Assembly (NCBI GenBank): GCA_964349095.1
Contig: CAYGFD010000028.1
Coordinates: 1 to 5,836 of the forward strand
Direction: 5' to 3'
Length of the DNA stretch: 5,836 nt
DNA from: UBA10001 sp964349095
Lineage (GTDB): Bacteria > Patescibacteriota > Patescibacteriia > Veblenbacterales > UBA10138
The notes under the pieces are model-generated. The model searched no databases. It saw nothing but the letters and a program-made list of their open reading frames with translations, and was not told the origin of the DNA. This document shows positions 1 to 5,347 of the stretch, piece by piece. Numbering within the stretch: position 1 is the stretch's first letter; every line of letters starts with the position of its first letter. Position numbers and translations under genes: made by a program.

Positions 1-40
1 GCGTAAACACTATATTATTAAAGTTTAAAGATTTGGGATA

Positions 41-75
41 TAAAATAATAAAAATCCCCTTTTTAAATATGGGGA
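41..75 (-). terminator. Possible weak intrinsic terminator after the TPR gene
   Basis: Read on the minus strand, TCCCC (75-71) and GGGGA (59-55) can form a 5-bp stem around an 11-base A/T loop, followed at once by TTTTTATTATTTT. The position, 18 bases past the last stop codon of the gene string, is right for a terminator. The stem is short and the loop long, so it would be weak. The GGGGA arm can alternatively pair with TATCCC further on (39-35), giving a competing hairpin. No gene is visible in bases 1-92. Confidence 0.45.
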
Positions 76-92
76 AACAGTAAAAAAGTTAA

Positions 93-1061
93 TTAAACTT
101 TCTTAGGCCGCTTACCTTCTATTTGGGATTCGTCTTGATTTTTATGCTTGTGACTCATAAAATCCCGACCCTTATCCTTAACCTTTGCTACTAAGTCAAT
201 TATTTGTTTATCAAATTGCGCTATCTTTTTATTTTCCGGATTTGCTTTACGTAAATCGTCCAAACCGCTTTGGGCATCTGTTGGACGCCCATTTAATATA
301 CTGATTTCTATAAAAAAGTCAAGAATACGAGGATTGCCAGGCTCTAGTTTTCTAGCATTACTCACAGCTTCAAACGCCTCTGGTAATTGACCCAAATCTT
401 TATATATTTGGGCTAGATCAAAAAATATCTGACTAGTTGCCGCCCCCTTATCTATACATTTTTGAAACTCGTTCTTAGCTAAATCCAGTTGCCCCTGTCC
501 GCTTAAGGCCTTACCCAAACCAATGTGATAAGAAGGGTTGGCTTGATAGTGCTTAACTAAATATGAATATAATTCCTGCGCCTCCTCCCAGTAATGCGCC
601 GCCAAGTAAAGCTCTCCTAACCCATCGTAAGCTTTAATCTCTTTTGGTGATTGTCTTATCACTTCCAAAAACAACCTTTCCCCCATCTCCCAATCTTCCC
701 TATCTTTTGCTTCATCAGCCTGCACCAGCAGATCAAGCAATGGTTTGGTACCCTCTGTTTGCTGAACTACTTTTTGTTTAAGCTCCCCCTCCCAAAGCTT
801 AATTTTTCCACCCATCTGATCACTATATTTTTTTGTTAAATTAACCAGTGGGTGTGACACGTCTTTAAATTTTTTGAAAACATTTTCCAACTTCCTTTTT
901 AATCTGGCTTCGGAAATAATGGTTTTAACCTGATCTTCGTTATTGTCGGTCATATGATCAGTATTAATCATTTTAACTACTGGCAATTTCTTAATTAAAA
1001 CCCACGCCGCGCCTACTAGAGACACAACAGCAACGATAGCTAAAATTATATCTATCACCAT
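93..1061 (-). CDS. Membrane-anchored TPR-repeat protein
   Basis: This 322-residue protein starts with one hydrophobic segment (about residues 3-23, IDIILAIVAVVSLVGAAWVLI) followed by KKLPVVK. By the positive-inside rule the rest should face the cytoplasm. Residues 44-110 are charged and helix-forming (EARLKRKLENVFKKFKDV). From about 109 to 280 there are roughly five TPR units; clear ones are KEIKAYDGLGELYLAAHYWEEA (140-161), PSYHIGLGKALSGQGQLDLA (176-195), SQIFFDLAQIYKDLGQLPEA (210-229) and a more divergent one at 244-277. The tail is basic (KRPKKV). TPRs form protein-binding superhelices, so an assembly or scaffold role is likely. The layout recalls E. coli LapB (TM plus cytoplasmic TPRs), but its C-terminal rubredoxin cysteines are absent. 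It starts 3 bases after the tpiA stop and is the last gene before the terminator-like hairpin. The partner is unknown. Confidence 0.88.
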   Translation of the reverse strand: MVIDIILAIVAVVSLVGAAWVLIKKLPVVKMINTDHMTDNNEDQVKTIISEARLKRKLENVFKKFKDVSHPLVNLTKKYSDQMGGKIKLWEGELKQKVVQQTEGTKPLLDLLVQADEAKDREDWEMGERLFLEVIRQSPKEIKAYDGLGELYLAAHYWEEAQELYSYLVKHYQANPSYHIGLGKALSGQGQLDLAKNEFQKCIDKGAATSQIFFDLAQIYKDLGQLPEAFEAVSNARKLEPGNPRILDFFIEISILNGRPTDAQSGLDDLRKANPENKKIAQFDKQIIDLVAKVKDKGRDFMSHKHKNQDESQIEGKRPKKV

Positions 1062-1077
1062 AAGTTAAATATTTAAT
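1059..1077 (-). promoter_or_regulatory. AT-rich start element of the TPR gene (ATTAAATATTTAACTT-ATG)
   Basis: The ATTAAATA core appears again, here with the start codon 8 bases further downstream than at tpiA or aspS might suggest. It includes the 12-bp palindrome TTAAATATTTAA (1065-1076), which encodes the last codons and stop of tpiA. AAAGGA occurs upstream but about 16 bases from the ATG, too far for a normal Shine-Dalgarno. Confidence 0.25.
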
Positions 1078-1835
1078 TCCTTTACCAGAGAAATAAATTC
1101 ACTAGACTTAACCGATGCTCCACCAACTAAGACACCCGTAATTATCTTGCCCGAAACAAATTGCCTAACACTATTTGCGTCAACGCTGCCACCATATATT
1201 ATTCTAAAATTTTTATTCACTTGAGTGGAAGAAAACATTTTTAATAATATATCCTTAATCAGCTGGGCGGTTGCACTGGCTTCATCGGGATTAACGGCAT
1301 GTCCAGTACCTATTACCCACACTGGCTCGTAAGCGATTGTGATTTGCGATAAAGAATTTAAAACAACTCCTCGCAGGGCACTTTGCACCTGTTCAGTAAT
1401 GACTTGATCTTTTATACCTTGTTCACGCTCAACAAACGTTTCGCCAACACAAATTACTGGTTTTAAACCGTGCGCCAAGGCGGAAAGAACTTTTGCCGAA
1501 ACCATTGCATTGGTTTCTTTTAAATATAAACGCCTTTCAGAATGTCCTATTAATACAAACCCCACTCCGGCTTCAATTAAATCAACTGGTGAAATTTCAC
1601 CAGTAAAAGCTCCCCTGTCTTTCCAAAAAATGTCTTGGGCTCCCATTTTAATTTTATTACCAATCACCTTACCGACACTCGGAATAGCGGTAAAAGATGG
1701 AATTAAAACGACTTCCGCATAATCAACCTTAGCTAAAGGTTTTATTAAACTCTTGGTCAGTTTAACAGCTTCACCCACAGTTAGATTCATTTTCCAGTTC
1801 GCGAAAACCAAAGTTTTTGTTTTTGAATTTGTCAT
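1065..1835 (-). CDS. tpiA: Triosephosphate isomerase
   Basis: TpiA interconverts dihydroxyacetone phosphate and glyceraldehyde 3-phosphate in cytoplasmic glycolysis and gluconeogenesis. Its 256 residues are the usual length for a complete TIM barrel. All catalytic residues are present: N13 and K15 in FANWKMN (11-17), H98 in IGHSERR (96-102), and E170 in AYEPVWVIGTG (168-178), which includes the mobile loop 6 hinge with V174 where alanine is most common. Also present are GAFTGEISP (75-83), CVGE (129-132) and the phosphate-binding YGGSV (214-218) and LVGGASV (236-242). ITGVLVGG replaces the more usual DGxLVGG, a mild deviation. It follows scpB with a 2-base gap; the sequence before the ATG is ATTAAATAATT, with no Shine-Dalgarno. 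It probably shares a transcript with scpAB, although no functional link is known. Confidence 0.97.
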   Translation of the reverse strand: MTNSKTKTLVFANWKMNLTVGEAVKLTKSLIKPLAKVDYAEVVLIPSFTAIPSVGKVIGNKIKMGAQDIFWKDRGAFTGEISPVDLIEAGVGFVLIGHSERRLYLKETNAMVSAKVLSALAHGLKPVICVGETFVEREQGIKDQVITEQVQSALRGVVLNSLSQITIAYEPVWVIGTGHAVNPDEASATAQLIKDILLKMFSSTQVNKNFRIIYGGSVDANSVRQFVSGKIITGVLVGGASVKSSEFISLVKELNI

Positions 1836-1846
1836 AATTATTTAAT
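1833..1846 (-). promoter_or_regulatory. AT-rich start element of tpiA (ATTAAATAATT-ATG)
   Basis: The 14 bases ending in the tpiA start codon are identical to those at aspS (5334-5347). They include the scpB stop codon. No Shine-Dalgarno is present, so the element may provide an unstructured A/U-rich ribosome landing site, or act as an extended -10-like site for leaderless transcripts. Its function is inferred from recurrence only. Confidence 0.35.
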
Positions 1847-2389
1847 GACCGCTTGGGTCTCCCTTTTTAATAAATCATCTAGACTTTCAGGATTATGAAG
1901 TCTGTCATAATCCGGTAGTAAGGATGACGACTTTATTCCTAAAAATTTTAATAAATCAACGGTTACTTGAAAAAGCGGAACTTTACTTTCCCCAACCTGC
2001 TCTACTAAACCCCTAATCTGCAAATTTCTTAGAATTAAACTACAATTCACTCCCCTGATCTGTTCTAACTCTGCTTTACCAATCGGGCCGCGATAAGCAA
2101 TAACAGCCAGGGCTTCGAGTTGCGGTCTAGTTAAATCGCCAAGCTCCTCTTTTTTCAAAAACTCCTTCACTAAATTGGTGTGTTGCGGTGCGGTAACCAA
2201 AGCTACTTCCTGACCATGTCGAATCATTTCTAATCCACCAGTTGTTTGTAATCTAACATCTAGCTCGTTTAACGCCTCTTCTACTGCTTTAGCATCCACA
2301 CCACAAACGTCAGCTAACTTCTTTATAGTTAATGGCTTAACGGTAACAAAAAGTATGCTTTCTAGTTGTCCAGATAATTTATTCGACAT
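1838..2389 (-). CDS. scpB: Segregation and condensation protein B
   Basis: ScpB dimers bind the middle of ScpA and complete the Smc condensin complex. The 183 residues hold two winged-helix domains. The first spans about 5-80 (GQLESILFVTVKPLTIKKLADVCGVD, then EMIRHGQEVALVTAP). The second spans about 85-150, with the family hallmark LEALAVIAYRGPIGKAELEQ (91-110) followed by IRGVNCSLILRNLQIRGLVE, and LLKFLGI (146-152). A variable tail of about 30 residues follows (LLPDYDRLHNPESLDDLLKRE). The ATG lies inside the 3' end of scpA, 8 bases upstream of the end of the scpA stop codon, and it is preceded by AAGGAG. This is the only clear Shine-Dalgarno in the window, and the overlap favours coupled translation giving matched amounts of the two partners. 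tpiA starts 2 bases after the stop. Confidence 0.96.
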   Translation of the reverse strand: MSNKLSGQLESILFVTVKPLTIKKLADVCGVDAKAVEEALNELDVRLQTTGGLEMIRHGQEVALVTAPQHTNLVKEFLKKEELGDLTRPQLEALAVIAYRGPIGKAELEQIRGVNCSLILRNLQIRGLVEQVGESKVPLFQVTVDLLKFLGIKSSSLLPDYDRLHNPESLDDLLKRETQAVIK

Positions 2390-3095
2390 GCGCTCCTTGA
2401 TTATTGCTAATAGTTATATCCTGAAAAAGCTCCCCTTGTTTAACAATTACTTCACGCTGTTTAACTAATTCGAGTAAGGCCAAAAAAGATACTATCACTT
2501 CTGTCTTATCCTTGGCCTCAGCAATAAAAGTATACCAATTTAAATGGGCCTTGGCCAAGATATTTTTTTTTAAATCTTGAATTTTTTGGCTAATAGAGAT
2601 GGCTTTTTCCATCGTCACTTGTGGAAGTTTAATTATTGGTTCTAATTTTTTTAGGACCAATTGCCAAACGTCATGTATTTTATCAATCGTTACCCCTTTC
2701 GGCTCAGTAAAGACCACCTCGGCTTTTATTACCACCGACTTTTCCCTGCCGAACAAAGACGTATTTCCCGACCACATTTTATTTATGGTTTTACTGGCAT
2801 CTAAAAATTCCTTGTATATTTTTAACTGGCGCTCCAAATCTTTTTCCTCCTCTTCCCCGCCTAAATGCAACATCGGTAACAAAACTCTGGATTTAATAAG
2901 TAATAACTTAGAAGCAACCACTAAAAAATCAGCCACCTCATCGGGGTTTAGGTCTGAGGCGGTTTGCAGATAAGTTATATATTGATCAGTAACTTGCGCC
3001 AAACTAACTTCTGTAATATCAAGTTTCTCTTGCTCAATAAGCTGCAAAAGTACATCTAACGGACCTTGAAATTTCTCAATCTCAATATTGTGCAC
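2379..3095 (-). CDS. scpA: Segregation and condensation protein A (kleisin of Smc-ScpAB)
   Basis: ScpA is the kleisin subunit that bridges the Smc head and neck and recruits ScpB, helping compact and separate the chromosome on the nucleoid. The 238-residue length is normal for the family. The N-terminal domain carries the signature FQGPLDVLLQLIEQEKLDI (9-27) and DEVADFLVVASKLLLIKSRVLLP (52-74), which binds the Smc neck. An acidic linker (EEEEKDLE, 81-88) leads to the central ScpB-binding region. The C-terminal winged helix, KTEVIVSFLALLELVKQREV (197-216) followed by QGELFQDI (220-227), binds the Smc head. The start is GTG, 11 bases after the previous stop; I see no better upstream codon, and the signature begins at residue 9 as expected. 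There is no Shine-Dalgarno. The 3' end overlaps scpB by 11 bases. No smc gene is in the window. Confidence 0.96.
   Translation of the reverse strand: MHNIEIEKFQGPLDVLLQLIEQEKLDITEVSLAQVTDQYITYLQTASDLNPDEVADFLVVASKLLLIKSRVLLPMLHLGGEEEEKDLERQLKIYKEFLDASKTINKMWSGNTSLFGREKSVVIKAEVVFTEPKGVTIDKIHDVWQLVLKKLEPIIKLPQVTMEKAISISQKIQDLKKNILAKAHLNWYTFIAEAKDKTEVIVSFLALLELVKQREVIVKQGELFQDITISNNQGAHVE
2393..2398 (-). promoter_or_regulatory. Shine-Dalgarno of scpB (AAGGAG)
   Basis: AAGGAG lies 3 bases before the scpB ATG, inside the scpA coding region. It is the only clear Shine-Dalgarno before any of the seven visible starts. The spacing is shorter than usual, but the site together with the 11-base overlap supports the chosen start. 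Confidence 0.65.
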
Positions 3096-3106
3096 AGTTT
3101 ATATAA

Positions 3107-3577
3107 TTACTTTTTCTTTTTACTAAAAACTGCTAACTGACCATCTACCGCTTTAATAAAATCTTTAGCTGTAATGTGTAGCGACTCTTCAAAGCTACCA
3201 GCTTGCGCCACAATTTTCTTTGCCTTAGTTAAAGACTTATCAACATAAACAGGAATCTTATTTATCGTGCCATGAATGGCGGATAGCGCACCAGCTTTCA
3301 CTTTAAATATTTTGACCATGACGTTTTCCTTATCCACATCAACTTTCTTTGCTTTAAGCAACTTTTTCAAGGACTTAAAATCAACCTGATGAGAAGCCGG
3401 CAACACAACTAGCACATGGCCTTTATCAACCTTGATCACCAAGGTTTTAGCTACTTCATTTAACTTTTTCTTTAATGTATTGGCTAAATCGTAGGCAGTA
3501 TAAACTGTCTTGTGCTTTATAACTGTATGTTTAACCTTATTATTTTCCAAGAATTTTCTAATTTTTGCTGGTATCAT
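3107..3577 (-). CDS. YbaK/ProX-type aminoacyl-tRNA deacylase-like protein, Lys-rich
   Basis: This 156-residue protein resembles the YbaK/EbsC family, single-domain editing proteins that hydrolyse mischarged aminoacyl-tRNA in the cytoplasm (for example Cys- or Ala-tRNA-Pro). Supporting signs are the N-terminal helix (IPAKIRKFLENNKVKHTVIKH), TVYTAYDLANTL (24-35), EVAKTLVIK (41-49), in which K44 sits where YbaK has its essential lysine, the strand VLVVLPASHQVDFKSLKK (55-72), and the C-terminal AGSFEESLHITAKDFIKAV (126-144). The usual Gly/Pro-rich GxxxPxG loop appears as AGALSAIHG (95-103), without the proline, so substrate choice may differ or activity may be reduced. About 33 of 156 residues are lysine, ending in KKKK. 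The ATG follows ATTAAATATT without a Shine-Dalgarno. It lies between a winged-helix gene and scpA. Family membership is fairly secure; the substrate is not known. Confidence 0.85.
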   Translation of the reverse strand: MIPAKIRKFLENNKVKHTVIKHKTVYTAYDLANTLKKKLNEVAKTLVIKVDKGHVLVVLPASHQVDFKSLKKLLKAKKVDVDKENVMVKIFKVKAGALSAIHGTINKIPVYVDKSLTKAKKIVAQAGSFEESLHITAKDFIKAVDGQLAVFSKKKK

Positions 3578-3587
3578 AATATTTAAT
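3575..3587 (-). promoter_or_regulatory. AT-rich start element of the YbaK-like gene (ATTAAATATT-ATG)
   Basis: This is the same ATTAAATA core as at tpiA and aspS, one base closer to the ATG. It sits in the 16-base gap after the winged-helix gene, which is the longest intergenic spacer between genes in the window. No Shine-Dalgarno is present. Confidence 0.3.
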
Positions 3588-3593
3588 TAAGTA

Positions 3594-3914
3594 TTAGTCC
3601 GCCAGCTGGCGGATTTTAAATTTAAATGGCAGTGGTTGTTGCTCACCTAATAATTTCCTAGACTCTCGCCTACCCTTCGGCGTCAACTTCACTTCTTTTA
3701 TGTACCACTTTTGTGCCGTACGCTCCCCAAATCCAACGAGCAATTCTTTATCTATCAAGCTTTCTAAACTATTAGTAATGATATTTACGACCCTTGTTTT
3801 TGTTGGCTTGATTTTTTGCTTGTCGTAAAATCTAACAAATATATTACGATTAATTTTTGGTTGTTTTGAATAACAGATCTTCAGTATATACTTTTGCAGT
3901 GGAGACAGTCGCAT
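3594..3914 (-). CDS. Small winged-helix-like protein of unknown function
   Basis: This protein has 106 residues and I cannot name its family with certainty. The N-terminus (MRLSPLQKYILKICY) reads as a first helix of the MarR/PadR kind. Residues 20-60 could form the helix-turn-helix, with a hydrophobic helix (RVVNIITNSLESLIDKELLVGFG, about 41-63) as recognition helix and lead-in. The segment RTAQKWYIKEVKLTPKGRRESRKLL (65-89) fits the wing and last helix of a winged helix, ending in the typical LTxKGR turn. It is strongly basic, which suits nucleic-acid binding. It starts 3 bases after the aspS stop, with no Shine-Dalgarno, so translational coupling to aspS is likely. The last residues, IRQLAD, are encoded by a GC-rich palindrome (3598-3613) that may be a later insertion. 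A regulatory role is inferred from fold resemblance only; no target is visible. Confidence 0.8.
   Translation of the reverse strand: MRLSPLQKYILKICYSKQPKINRNIFVRFYDKQKIKPTKTRVVNIITNSLESLIDKELLVGFGERTAQKWYIKEVKLTPKGRRESRKLLGEQQPLPFKFKIRQLAD
3598..3613. repeat. Perfect 16-bp GC-rich palindrome (TCCGCCAGCTGGCGGA)
   Basis: The sequence equals its own reverse complement over all 16 bases and can fold as a 6-bp stem with an AGCT loop. Twelve of the 16 bases are G or C, inside otherwise AT-rich DNA. It encodes the last residues (IRQLAD) of the winged-helix gene and ends one base before that gene's stop codon. On the plus strand it is followed by TTTT, and on the minus strand by no U-tract, so it is not an obvious terminator for this operon. 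I recall similar GC-rich palindromes being dispersed in Patescibacteria genomes, but only one copy is in this window. Confidence 0.7.
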
Positions 3915-3917
3915 AGG

Positions 3918-5336
3918 TTATTTTTTGAGAATTATTCCTAGCTCATCAAGTTGTTCCTGGCTAACCTCAGATGGCGCGCCCATGAGTGGATCACGGACAT
4001 CCCCGGTTAGCGGGAAAGCTATCACTTCCCTAATATTTTTCTCTCCAGCTAAAATAGATACCAGTCTATCTAGACCGGGGGCAATTCCTCCATGGGGAGG
4101 CACGCCAAATTTAAATGCTTCTATTAAATGAGAAAATTGTTTTTTCTGCCCCTCAGAAAAACCAATCAAATCCCAAATTTTTTCCTGAATTTTAGGATCA
4201 TGAATTCTAATACTACCACCACCAACCTCCAAGCCATTCAAAACCAAATCATGTTGGTATGCCTTTGCTTTTCCTGGGTCAGTATCAAGTAACGGAATAT
4301 CTTCTTCCTTAGGGGCGGTAAACATGTGGTGTGAAGGCGCCCATTGACTTTTACCAGAGCCATGAAAAAAATCTTCATCCGTCTGTTTGTTGAACAATGG
4401 AAAATCTATAACCCAAGCAAAAGCTAATTCATCTGGGTCATTTTTATCTTTTCTCAAATCAGGTTTATCTACTCCATATTTCTCCATCACATCAGCGTGT
4501 TTTAGCCTAGGCCATGGCTCAAAAGTAAAATGTTTTTGTGGAAACAGTTTTTTCACCATCGTTGTGAACATGTCTTCTGTTAAATTAAGAATTTCCTCTT
4601 GTGGCATAAAAGACATTTCCATATCGATTTGATAAAACTCACCTGGACTACGATCAGCCCGTGCGTCTTCATCTCTAAAACAAGGCGCTATTTGAAAATA
4701 TCGCTCCATTCCTGCCACCATCAATAATTGTTTATATTGCTGCGGTGATTGTGGTAGGGCAAAGAACTTTCCATGATGGACTCGAGATGGTACTAAATAA
4801 TCTCGCGCCCCTTCTGGCGTAGATTTCGACAACATCGGTGTTTGGATATATGTAAAACGATGATCAGTTAAATAATCAATAACATATCTAATTACGTCTG
4901 ATCTTAACTTTATATTTTTTGCCATACGTTCATGGCGTAAATCCAAGTAACGATATTTTAAACGCAACTCTTCACTAGCTTGCCTATCTTCGTTTTCTAT
5001 TTCAAATGGCGGTGTCTCTGCTTCATTTATTATTTGCACAGTAGAAGCTAATACTTCCACGCTCCCAGATGACAAATTTTTATTTTCACTCCCTTGTTTT
5101 CTCGCCTGCACCTTACCAACTACTGACAAAACAAATTCTGGGCGAATCTTAACCATCGCTTCTTTACCAGCGTCATCCAGCTCGGCTGGCACCAACACGA
5201 CTTGCATCAGTCCAGTTTTATCACGCAAATCAATAAAGGCAATCTTGCCCATGTTTCGCCTCACATGCACCCAACCTTTAAGTAATACTTCCTGCCCCTC
5301 CTGACCAATTGCCTCTTCAATAAAAATTCTCTTCAT
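3918..5336 (-). CDS. aspS: Aspartyl-tRNA synthetase, bacterial type lacking the GAD insertion domain
   Basis: This cytoplasmic class II synthetase charges tRNA-Asp with aspartate using ATP. It has 472 residues, against about 590 for typical bacterial AspRS. Residues 1-105 form the OB-fold anticodon-binding domain (GWVHVRRNMG at 21-30, FIDLRD at 34-39). The catalytic core shows motif 1 (TPMLSKSTPEGARDYLVPSR, 166-185), LPQSPQ (194-199), K202, motif 2 (CFRDED, 219-224, with R221), QID (236-238), GGGSIRIH (372-379, with R377) and motif 3 (GLDRL, 421-425, with R424). These match the ATP- and aspartate-binding residues known from E. coli AspRS. YGVDKPDLR (287-295) is followed after only 12 residues by WVIDFPLF (308-315); in E. 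coli a GAD domain of about 130 residues lies there. Motif 2 also has RSPGEF where E. coli has RQPEF. There is no Shine-Dalgarno; the start is preceded by ATTAAATAATT. The next gene begins 3 bases after the stop. Confidence 0.97.
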   Translation of the reverse strand: MKRIFIEEAIGQEGQEVLLKGWVHVRRNMGKIAFIDLRDKTGLMQVVLVPAELDDAGKEAMVKIRPEFVLSVVGKVQARKQGSENKNLSSGSVEVLASTVQIINEAETPPFEIENEDRQASEELRLKYRYLDLRHERMAKNIKLRSDVIRYVIDYLTDHRFTYIQTPMLSKSTPEGARDYLVPSRVHHGKFFALPQSPQQYKQLLMVAGMERYFQIAPCFRDEDARADRSPGEFYQIDMEMSFMPQEEILNLTEDMFTTMVKKLFPQKHFTFEPWPRLKHADVMEKYGVDKPDLRKDKNDPDELAFAWVIDFPLFNKQTDEDFFHGSGKSQWAPSHHMFTAPKEEDIPLLDTDPGKAKAYQHDLVLNGLEVGGGSIRIHDPKIQEKIWDLIGFSEGQKKQFSHLIEAFKFGVPPHGGIAPGLDRLVSILAGEKNIREVIAFPLTGDVRDPLMGAPSEVSQEQLDELGIILKK

Positions 5337-5347
5337 AATTATTTAAT
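5334..5347 (-). promoter_or_regulatory. AT-rich start element of aspS (ATTAAATAATT-ATG)
   Basis: This is identical over 14 bases to the tpiA start element and overlaps the TAA stop of the upstream Cys/PsbP-like gene. It occupies the whole 6-base gap, leaving no room for a conventional promoter or Shine-Dalgarno in the intergenic space. Confidence 0.35.

Noticed and set aside
1..92. A possible small gene or RNA in the left noncoding end
   Set aside because: No start codon with a frame of useful length and no tRNA- or riboswitch-like structure is visible; only the weak terminator-like hairpin stands out.
651..839. Plus-strand open frame of 62 codons inside the TPR gene
   Set aside because: Its Phe/Pro/Leu-rich translation is what the reverse complement of Lys/Glu-rich coding produces; the TPR frame explains the DNA.
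1510..1722. Plus-strand open frame of 70 codons inside tpiA
   Set aside because: Antisense to conserved TIM-barrel motifs, with no independent support.
2599..2973. Plus-strand open frame of 124 codons inside scpA
   Set aside because: It lies wholly antisense to a well-recognised gene, its translation resembles no family, and it has no Shine-Dalgarno or domain signature.
3974..3981. GGCGCGCC 8-bp palindrome in the 3' part of aspS
   Set aside because: It encodes part of the conserved GAPSE segment, and a lone 8-bp palindrome in coding DNA is not unusual.
3925..4632. Two plus-strand open frames (3925-4131 and 4387-4632) inside aspS
   Set aside because: Both are Ser/Pro-rich shadows of the catalytic domain with no recognisable product.
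5170..5195. Hairpin CCAGC-TCG-GCTGG within aspS
   Set aside because: It is short, lies in conserved OB-fold coding sequence and has no U-tract; chance is the simplest explanation.
3107..5336. A dedicated aspS-deacylase editing system
   Set aside because: Adjacency in a compact operon that also carries condensin and glycolysis genes is weak evidence, and known YbaK relatives do not act on Asp-tRNA.
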